Part shown: one piece after another, positions 14,440-19,517 of the stretch
How the letters are laid out: each line of letters begins with the position of its first letter
Position numbering within the stretch: position 1 is the first letter of the stretch
Origin: Lysobacterales bacterium
GTDB taxonomy: Bacteria > Pseudomonadota > Gammaproteobacteria > Xanthomonadales > S139-57
Direction of reading: 5' to 3'
NCBI GenBank assembly: GCA_026993285.1
Contig: JALWTZ010000253.1
Location: 1-19,517, forward strand
DNA length: 19,517 bases
Notes under the pieces: generated by a model
Seen by the model: only the letters and a program-made list of their open reading frames with translations
What the model was told of the DNA's origin: nothing
The model's database searches: none
Made by a program: the position numbers and the translations under genes

Positions 14440-14808
14440 ATGACTGAACTCATGACCGAAATACTGCACGAACCGGCGAAACAGCCGCCAGAAGGTTTTC
14501 CCCATGCACCCGAGGGCTGGACACCACAGGATGCAATGGAAACAGCCAGGAAGGAGGGCATGGAAGCGGTTACGGAAGACCATTGGGAATTGATCCGTGC
14601 CCTGCAGGAATACTATGCCAAGCACCCCGAGCGTACCATTCGTGTGCGTGAGCTGGCCTATGCACTGGATGAAAAATTTCACCCCCAAGGTGGTTTGAAG
14701 TTTCTTTACAGCATCATGTCCGGCGGTCCGGTCGCTCAGGGTTGTCGCCTGGCTGGCCTGCCCATGCCTCATGGTGCCGTGGACAAATCCTTCGGCAGCG
14801 TCATGTAA
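14440..14808 (+). CDS. DsrC/TusE-fold sulfur-relay-like protein with altered C terminus
   Basis: This 122-residue cytoplasmic protein belongs to the DsrC/TusE/DsvC family, whose members carry sulfur on C-terminal cysteines (TusE in tRNA 2-thiolation, DsrC in dissimilatory sulfur metabolism). An AAGGAGG site 6 nt before the ATG fixes the start. Family features are EDHWELIRALQEYYAKHPERTIRVRELA split across 47-73, and KFLYSIMSGGPVAQGCRLAGLPMPHG (87-112). Cys102 is the only cysteine and corresponds to CysB of DsrC. The C-terminal CysA position, normally in GCV or KCI at the end, is Ala113, and eight further residues (DKSFGSVM) follow. It can therefore not act like TusE or canonical DsrC. It may belong to the regulatory RspA-like group, which I recall only in outline. 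No dsr or tus genes lie nearby. Confidence 0.87.
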   Translation: MTELMTEILHEPAKQPPEGFPHAPEGWTPQDAMETARKEGMEAVTEDHWELIRALQEYYAKHPERTIRVRELAYALDEKFHPQGGLKFLYSIMSGGPVAQGCRLAGLPMPHGAVDKSFGSVM

Positions 14809-14810
14809 AT

Positions 14811-14847
14811 CACACCACGCCCTGCCGGCACAAGCCGGTGGGGTGTG
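14811..14847 (+). other. Large imperfect hairpin after the DsrC-like gene
   Basis: CACACC (14811-14816) pairs with GGTGTG (14842-14847), and CCGGC (14825-14829) with GCCGG (14834-14838) around an ACAA loop. No T-run follows, so it is a doubtful terminator. Its right arm ends inside the extended -10 of the rnr promoter. Confidence 0.38.
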
Positions 14848-14854
14848 TTACAAT
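14846..14854 (+). promoter_or_regulatory. Extended -10 promoter of rnr-rlmB
   Basis: TGTTACAAT is an extended -10 element (TGn plus TACAAT, five of six) followed by GCGCGCC. No good -35 is visible upstream, where the hairpin arm lies instead. Transcription would start near 14861, leaving a leader of about 210 nt before rnr. Confidence 0.5.
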
Positions 14855-14860
14855 GCGCGC

Positions 14861-15074
14861 CGGCGCAAGCCCTGACCGATGCCGGTTTTCGGCGTGTCAT
14901 GCTGCATTCGGTGGTTCCCCACGGTTGTCCGCCCGGTAGGTTCCCGGCATATTCCCGACAGCTTTCTGATCGACTCCATGCGTTTCCTGACTGTTGTGAT
15001 CAAGTCTTGCTCCATTCAGCCCATTACAGGCGAAACACGATTGCCTGCCTGGCAGGCCAAGATACAGGTACAAC
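14861..15074 (+). promoter_or_regulatory. Long 5' leader of rnr
   Basis: About 214 bp between the promoter and rnr hold no recognised gene or known riboswitch. GCCTGCC-T-GGCAGGC (15043-15057) is a perfect 7-bp inverted repeat ending 17 nt before the rnr ATG, where it could affect ribosome loading. A 59-codon frame from an ATG at 14899 ends at TGA 15076-15078, overlapping the rnr start as ATGA, but it has no ribosome-binding site and no familiar protein features. Confidence 0.35.
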
Positions 15075-17267
15075 ATGACTCGAAAGCAAAAACCGAAAGT
15101 TCCCTTCGTAGATCCCCACGCTGAACGGGAAGCGCGCAAGTACGAAAACCCCATTCCCAGCCGGGAAGCCATCCTCAACCTGCTGGAGCAGGCCGGCAAG
15201 GCCCTGAAAGCCGAGCAGATCGCCCGGCAATTACCTATACGGGATGACCAGTTCATCGCGCTGGAGCGCCGGCTGGGTGCCATGGTGCGTGACGGGCAAT
15301 TGATCCAGAACCGCAAGGGGGCCTTTGGCGTGGCCGCGCGCATGGACCTCAAGGCCGGTCGTATTCTGGCGCATCCCGATGGCTTTGGCTTCTTCCGCCC
15401 CGATGAAGGCGGGGAAGACGTGTTTCTCAGCCCCAAGCAGATGCGCAAGGTGCTGCACGGTGACCGGGTACTGGTGGCCATCACCGGCATGGACCGCCGG
15501 GGCCGCCCGGAAGGCGCCATCGTGGAGGTGCTGGAGCACGTCAACCAGCAACTGGTGGGCCGATACGAGGAAGAAGATGGTGTTACTTTCGTGGTGCCGG
15601 ATGACAAGCGCATCATACGCGACATCATCATTCCGCCCGAGAAACGCGGCAAGGCCCGGGTAGGGGACCTGGTTCTGGTACGCATTCTGCGCCAGCCATC
15701 GGAACACCGCCGGCCTACCGGTGAAGTGGTGGAAGTGGTGGGTAAACCCGGTGATCCCGGCATGGCGGTGGAGCTATCCATACTCAGCCATGGCCTGCCA
15801 CTGGGCTTTCCCGATGAAGTGCTGGCCGAAGCGGCCACCTTTGCCGATACCGTACCGGAGGAGGACTGGCAGGGGCGGGTGGACTTGCGTGAACTGCCGC
15901 TGATGACCATCGACGGCGCGGACGCGCGCGATTTCGACGATGCCGTGTTCTGTCGCCCCGAAGGCAAGGGCTGGAAACTGTGGGTGGCCATTGCCGATGT
16001 GGCCAGCTATGTCATGCCCGACTCGCCGCTGGACCGGGAAGCCTATGCACGCGGTACTTCCGCCTACTTCCCCAACAAGGTGGTTCCCATGCTGCCGGAG
16101 AAACTCTCCAATGGCTTGTGTTCCCTCAACCCGCGGGTGGAGCGTTTGTGCATGGTCTGTGAAATGCAGGTCGATCGCAAAGGTGTGGTTGAAGGCTATG
16201 AATTTTATCCGGCGGTGATGCGTTCCTGCGCCCGGCTGACCTATGACCAGGTGGATGCCGCCCTGCATGGCCGCAAAACCGAAGGCGAAAATCCGGCAGA
16301 AGCCCAGCTGGAGCACCTGAAAAATCTCCATGCCCTGTACGAAGCCTTTGCCGGTGAGCGCCAGCGGCGGGGCGCGCTGGATTTCGACAGCCACGAAGTG
16401 CAGTTCATTTTCGATGAGGCCGGCCACCTGCGGGAACTGCGACCGGCCCATCGCAATGTGGCTCACCGGATGATCGAGGAGTGCATGATCGCGGCCAATG
16501 TCTGCGCGGCCCGGCTGCTGGACAAGGTGAAGATTCCCGCCCCGTACCGCAACCATGAGCCGCCACCGGCCAGCAAGCTGGAAGATCTGGTGACTTTCCT
16601 GCACAGCATGGGGTTGAAGTTCCCCGCCAGGGGAAAACAGCCCACGCCACAGGATTTTGCCGCCGTGCTGGAACAGGCCAAAGACCGGGAAGACTTTCGC
16701 CTGATTCAGATGGTGCTGCTGCGTTCCCAGTCCCTGGCGGTCTACAGTGCCAGGAATCTGGGCCACTTCGGCCTGGGCCTGAGCCATTACACCCACTTTA
16801 CCTCACCCATCCGCCGCTATGCCGACCTGCTGGTTCACCGCGCCCTGCACTGGCACTGTGGCGGGCTGGAAGGCCGCAAGTACATCTACAGCCATGAGCA
16901 GATCGATCGCATGGCCGAACACTGTTCCCAGCGCGACCGTACCGCCGAAGAAGCCAGTCGCGAGGCCGAAGAACGGCTCAAGTGCATCTGGCTGGCGGAC
17001 AAGGTGGGCGAGGTTTTCCACGGGCAGATTACCGGCGTGACCTCCTTCGGTCTGTTCGTCGAGCTGGACGATACCCTGATCAGTGGCCTGGTCCATGTGA
17101 CCTCCCTGCCCAATGATTACTACCACTTTGATCCGGTACAGCATCGCCTCAATGGTGAACGCAGCGGGCGGGTCTACCGCCTGGGAGACTGTGTACAGGT
17201 ACAGGTGATGCGCGTGGACGTGGAAGACCGCAAGATCGACTTCAACCTGGCGGAAGACGATGGCTGA
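15075..17267 (+). CDS. rnr: Ribonuclease R (3'-5' exoribonuclease)
   Basis: RNase R degrades structured RNA from the 3' end, working in rRNA quality control, mRNA decay, trans-translation and cold adaptation. The 730-residue protein has an N-terminal winged-helix domain (about 25-85, starting at ENPIPSREAIL), two cold-shock domains (about 90-240) and the RNB catalytic domain (about 265-600). The RNB domain carries TIDGADARDFDDAV (278-291), whose Asp residues bind the catalytic metals, YFPNKVVPMLPEKLSNGLCSLNP, and HFTSPIRRYADLLVHRAL. A C-terminal S1 domain begins near GEVFHGQITGVTSFGLFVEL. It ends at VEDRKIDFNLAEDDG, so the roughly 80-residue Lys-rich tail of the 813-residue E. coli enzyme is absent. 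The gene overlaps rlmB by 8 bp. Confidence 0.97.
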   Translation: MTRKQKPKVPFVDPHAEREARKYENPIPSREAILNLLEQAGKALKAEQIARQLPIRDDQFIALERRLGAMVRDGQLIQNRKGAFGVAARMDLKAGRILAHPDGFGFFRPDEGGEDVFLSPKQMRKVLHGDRVLVAITGMDRRGRPEGAIVEVLEHVNQQLVGRYEEEDGVTFVVPDDKRIIRDIIIPPEKRGKARVGDLVLVRILRQPSEHRRPTGEVVEVVGKPGDPGMAVELSILSHGLPLGFPDEVLAEAATFADTVPEEDWQGRVDLRELPLMTIDGADARDFDDAVFCRPEGKGWKLWVAIADVASYVMPDSPLDREAYARGTSAYFPNKVVPMLPEKLSNGLCSLNPRVERLCMVCEMQVDRKGVVEGYEFYPAVMRSCARLTYDQVDAALHGRKTEGENPAEAQLEHLKNLHALYEAFAGERQRRGALDFDSHEVQFIFDEAGHLRELRPAHRNVAHRMIEECMIAANVCAARLLDKVKIPAPYRNHEPPPASKLEDLVTFLHSMGLKFPARGKQPTPQDFAAVLEQAKDREDFRLIQMVLLRSQSLAVYSARNLGHFGLGLSHYTHFTSPIRRYADLLVHRALHWHCGGLEGRKYIYSHEQIDRMAEHCSQRDRTAEEASREAEERLKCIWLADKVGEVFHGQITGVTSFGLFVELDDTLISGLVHVTSLPNDYYHFDPVQHRLNGERSGRVYRLGDCVQVQVMRVDVEDRKIDFNLAEDDG

Positions 17268-18009
17268 CAGCGACTGGCTGGCGGGCATCCACGCGGTGCA
17301 GACGGCGCTGGAGCATGACCGGCAGCATGTGCGCCGCCTGTTGCTGGCCCCCGGCAAGCGCAACCCCCGGCTGCAAAAACTGCTGGAGCAGGCCGAAGCC
17401 CATGGCATTCCCGTGGAACATGGCCCACCGGCCCGTTTGCAGAAACTGGCCGGCACCCCCCATCATCAGGGTGTGCTGGCGGAGTACGAACCACCGGCCT
17501 ATCTGGATGAACAGGGCCTGCTCAGCCAGGTGGCGGAAAAACCCGACAGCCTGCTGCTGGCACTGGATGGCGTGACCGACCCCGGTAACCTGGGGGCCTG
17601 TTTGCGCAGTGCCGACGCGGCGGGTGTGGCGGCCGTGATCCTGCCGAAAGACCGGGCGGTGGCGGTGACCCCCACGGTACGCAAGCGTGCCGCCGGCGCG
17701 GCGGACCAGCTGCCCATTGCCCGGGTCACCAACCTGGCCCGAACCCTGGAACAGTTGCAACGGGCCGGGTTCTGGGTGGCCGGTGCCGCCGGCGAGGGTA
17801 GCCAGAGCCTCTACGAGCAGCCCCTGAGCCTGCCGCTGGTGCTGGTGATGGGTTCCGAAGGCAAGGGCTTGCGCCCCGGTGTGCGCAAGCGTTGCGACTG
17901 GCTGTTGCGCCTGCCCATGCACGGCGTGGTGGAAAGCCTGAATGTTTCCGTGGCCACCGGCATCTTCCTCTACGAAATCCTGCGGCAGACGCGCCAACAG
18001 GCGGGATAA
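17260..18009 (+). CDS. rlmB: 23S rRNA (guanosine(2251)-2'-O)-methyltransferase
   Basis: RlmB methylates the 2'-OH of G2251 in the peptidyl-transferase P loop of 23S rRNA, using S-adenosylmethionine. The 249-residue protein has an N-terminal substrate-binding domain (about 5-80, starting WLAGIHAVQTAL) and a C-terminal SPOUT domain. Its three knot motifs are present: DGVTDPGNLGACLRSADAAGV (103-123, with Asn110 and Arg116), VMGSEGKGLRP (196-206) and LPMHGVVESLNVSVATGIFLYE (218-239). The ATG overlaps the end of rnr by 8 bp, so the pair is cotranscribed and probably translationally coupled. rnr-rlmB adjacency is a standard gammaproteobacterial arrangement. No clear terminator lies in the 42 bp before the convergent rluC end. 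Confidence 0.97.
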   Translation: MADSDWLAGIHAVQTALEHDRQHVRRLLLAPGKRNPRLQKLLEQAEAHGIPVEHGPPARLQKLAGTPHHQGVLAEYEPPAYLDEQGLLSQVAEKPDSLLLALDGVTDPGNLGACLRSADAAGVAAVILPKDRAVAVTPTVRKRAAGAADQLPIARVTNLARTLEQLQRAGFWVAGAAGEGSQSLYEQPLSLPLVLVMGSEGKGLRPGVRKRCDWLLRLPMHGVVESLNVSVATGIFLYEILRQTRQQAG

Positions 18010-18051
18010 ACCCCACCGTTTCAACCCGCAGAGGGTGCTGGTTGTGCCGTG

Positions 18052-18972
18052 TCAGAGTTGGTTCAGCACCGCATTCAACGTATCCGGCAACGGGGCGCTG
18101 ATGATCAGCCGTTCGTTGTTCAGGGCGGTGAATTCCACCATGCTGCTGTGCAGAAACAGCCGTTTCAAACCGCGTTGCTGCATTTGACGGTTGAAATCCC
18201 GATCTCCGTATTTTTCATCCCCGGCCAGGGGAAAACCCATGGCCGCAGCATGCACGCGGATCTGGTGGGTGCGACCGGTGAGCAATTCGCACTGCACCAG
18301 ACTGGCCTGCCGGTAGCGTTCCTGGGTGCGGAAAATGGTGCTGGCCGGCTTGCCGTCCTGTTCATCCACTTGCACCATGCGTTCACCGCCCTGCAACAGT
18401 TGGCGGCTCAACGGCAGATCCACCTGCATGCGCTGGTCTGCCGGATAACCCTTGACCAGTGCCAGATAAAACTTGTTGACCTGGCCCTGCTTCAGCTCCT
18501 GCTGAAACAACACCAGTGCATGCCGATGCTTGGCCAGTACCAGACACCCGCTGGTGCCCCGATCCAGCCGGTGGCCCAGGTCCAGGTCTTTCCACTTGGG
18601 GCGGGCCTGGCGCAGGGCTTCGATCACCCCCCAATCCTGTCCGCTGCCCTTGTGTACCGCCATGCCTGCCGGCTTGTCCAGCACCAGAAAATCGTCATCT
18701 TCGTGCAGAATGGCTTGCTGCAGCTGTTCGATGGCTTCGTCGGGTATTCGTACCTCTTGTGCCTGCCGGGTTTGCACGGGCGGAATGCGAACTTCATCCC
18801 CGGCCTGCAAGCGTGTGTTCACTTTTACACGTCCACCGTTGACCCGTACCTCACCCTTGCGCACCATCTGGTAGATGCGTGAACGCGGTACGCCCTTGAG
18901 TTGTTTCATCAGGAAATTGTCCAGCCGCTGGCCATCCGCTTGCGGGCCTGCCGTAACCTTTTTGACACCCAT
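18052..18972 (-). CDS. rluC: 23S rRNA pseudouridine(955/2504/2580) synthase
   Basis: RluC makes pseudouridines at positions 955, 2504 and 2580 of 23S rRNA. The 306-residue protein has an N-terminal S4 RNA-binding domain (about 16-70: GQRLDNFLMKQLKGVPRSRIY, then RKGEVRVN and LQAGDEVRIPP). The RluA-type catalytic domain follows, with LVLDKPAGMAVHKGSG, the catalytic Asp137 in HRLDRGTSG, LLTGRTHQIRVH, and GDRDFNRQ near the C terminus. The S4 domain, QLKGVP segment and length favour RluC over RluA or RluD. GAGG lies 6 nt before the ATG. It is divergent from the region at the right edge, the same layout as rluC/rne in E. coli and Pseudomonas. Confidence 0.95.
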   Translation of the reverse strand: MGVKKVTAGPQADGQRLDNFLMKQLKGVPRSRIYQMVRKGEVRVNGGRVKVNTRLQAGDEVRIPPVQTRQAQEVRIPDEAIEQLQQAILHEDDDFLVLDKPAGMAVHKGSGQDWGVIEALRQARPKWKDLDLGHRLDRGTSGCLVLAKHRHALVLFQQELKQGQVNKFYLALVKGYPADQRMQVDLPLSRQLLQGGERMVQVDEQDGKPASTIFRTQERYRQASLVQCELLTGRTHQIRVHAAAMGFPLAGDEKYGDRDFNRQMQQRGLKRLFLHSSMVEFTALNNERLIISAPLPDTLNAVLNQL

Positions 18973-19013
18973 GTGCAGCCTCGTGTTGTGCCCGGACGGG
19001 CGAAAAGAGCGAC

Positions 19014-19042
19014 AGGATACCGGTTTCGGTCACGGAAACCAA
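19014..19042 (-). promoter_or_regulatory. Weak candidate promoter of rluC
   Basis: On the minus strand TTGGTT (19037-19042) and TATCCT (19014-19019) are 17 bp apart, about 40 bp before the start codon. The -35 match is poor. An inverted repeat, GGTTTC-GGTCACG-GAAACC (19022-19040), fills the spacer and overlaps the -35. Confidence 0.32.
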
Positions 19043-19064
19043 AATTTTCCCATGCAACAGGCAT

Positions 19065-19093
19065 TTGCCAGTACACGGGGGACTTGCTATATT
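19065..19093 (+). promoter_or_regulatory. Strong rightward promoter, probably of rne
   Basis: TTGCCA (19065-19070, five of six) and TATATT (19088-19093, five of six) are separated by exactly 17 bp. The -10 is also extended (TGC before it, at 19085-19087). Transcription would start near 19099-19101, at the first hairpin of the leader. It points away from rluC. Confidence 0.76.
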
Positions 19094-19098
19094 AGCGC

Positions 19099-19517
19099 GC
19101 TGGGTAAGACCGCCTTGCAGCTGTCGGTACCCAGCCGTCGAAAAGCGTGTGCTATGGCCAGTTTGCCGGCCCTGCCTCTTCGACAAGGCCCGATCAATAA
19201 CCGGGCCCATCACCGCCTGGCACTTTCCCAAAACGCCCACCAATGCGAACGGGACAGCGGCCCGCAGTGATGGTTTGCGAGAATTTCAGGTCGCCCCCCA
19301 GATGGGTGCGACAAGGCGCCTCCCTGTTGCATGGAGGTGGCGAGAACGAGCACCGGGCTGAAGCCCCCGCACTCTGCCAGACAATGGCCGGGAGAGCACG
19401 GGCCCGCCAGATCATGGTGGCAGGCAGCCCCCGGGAATGAATAACAGACCGGCATCTGTGATTGTCCGCCCGGCCAACCTGTGGCCGGACAAGTACAGAC
19501 CGGCAAGCGCCACAGGC
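19099..19517 (+). promoter_or_regulatory. Structured 5' leader, probably of rne (RNase E); runs off the right edge
   Basis: About 420 bp with no credible gene follow the strong promoter. Hairpins seen in order are: GCTGGGTA (19099-19106) with TACCCAGC (19128-19135); GTCGAA (19137-19142) with TTCGAC (19179-19184), enclosing a GGCC/GGCC stem; GGCCCG (19187-19192) with CGGGCC (19202-19207); GTCGC (19290-19294) with GCGAC (19308-19312); GGGC-TGAA-GCCC (19355-19366); CCGCCA (19404-19409) with TGGTGG (19415-19420); and CCGGCC (19470-19475) with GGCCGG (19483-19488). In E. coli rne lies divergent from rluC and has a 361-nt leader with hairpins by which RNase E controls its own mRNA. The position and structure fit; no rne start codon is seen in the window, so the gene identity is inferred. 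Confidence 0.6.

Noticed and set aside
14845..15078. 77-codon frame from a GTG at 14845 ending in ATGA with rnr
   Set aside because: Its GTG lies inside the predicted rnr promoter and would not be transcribed; only the shorter part from 14899 remains possible and it lacks a ribosome-binding site.
18010..18051. Terminator between convergent rlmB and rluC
   Set aside because: Short competing repeats (CAACC/GGTTG and ACCC/GGGT) exist but no T-run follows on either strand.
19438..19517. Open frame starting ATGAATAAC at the right edge, considered as the start of rne
   Set aside because: The translation (MNNRPASVIVRP) does not resemble the RNase E N terminus (MKRMLINATQ type), and a hairpin and a direct repeat run through it.
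19099..19517. RNase P RNA or tmRNA in the gene-free right end
   Set aside because: The conserved cores that I know for these RNAs (for example GAGGAAAGTCCGGGC of RNase P RNA, or the tRNA-like ends of tmRNA) are absent.

Overview
The window is a stretch of a gammaproteobacterial chromosome. Most of it is conserved core genes, with one accessory block. The assignment rests on the run pyrG-kdsA-eno-ftsB-ispD-ispF-truD, on tRNA-Leu(CAG) close to rnr-rlmB, and on rluC facing what looks like the long leader of rne; all three arrangements are known from Gammaproteobacteria. The DNA is fairly GC-rich by eye. The TonB-dependent receptor, DUF6491-type lipoprotein and YtcJ-like amidohydrolase recall Xanthomonadales/Chromatiales-like lineages, but I cannot name a genus.

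Layout. Positions 1-344 (minus) hold the start of a DUF1631-type gene, transcribed away from purD (517-1797). A divergent promoter region lies between them. The plus-strand cluster pyrG, kdsA, eno, ftsB, ispD, ispF, truD (1911-8235) has its own promoter. It is tightly packed, with ATGA or short overlaps, except for a 146-bp gap before ispD. It combines CTP synthesis, KDO synthesis for lipopolysaccharide, glycolysis, divisome assembly, two MEP isoprenoid steps and tRNA pseudouridylation. A small lipoprotein gene follows (8277-8711). 

From 8753 to 14094 is an accessory block in the place where many relatives carry surE-pcm after truD. It holds a ZnT9-like cation-diffusion transporter (minus), a divergent TonB-dependent receptor ending at a strong terminator, and an exported amidohydrolase ending at a bidirectional terminator. 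That terminator also closes tRNA-Leu(CAG) on the minus strand. Together these genes suggest outer-membrane uptake, periplasmic hydrolysis and metal handling, but a shared function is inference only.

From 14440 rightwards come a DsrC/TusE-fold protein with an altered C terminus, rnr-rlmB (RNase R and a 23S rRNA 2'-O-methyltransferase, overlapping by 8 bp) behind a long leader, and rluC on the minus strand. The last ~420 bp have no convincing gene. They start at a strong promoter pointing right and form a chain of hairpins, best read as the 5' leader of rne, whose coding region lies beyond the window.

Most worth a second look: the DsrC-like protein that keeps one family cysteine but lacks the C-terminal one, the structured putative rne leader, a TruD about 40 residues short in its insertion domain, and a KdsA with the metal-site cysteine. 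No mobile elements, CRISPR arrays or phage genes were seen.
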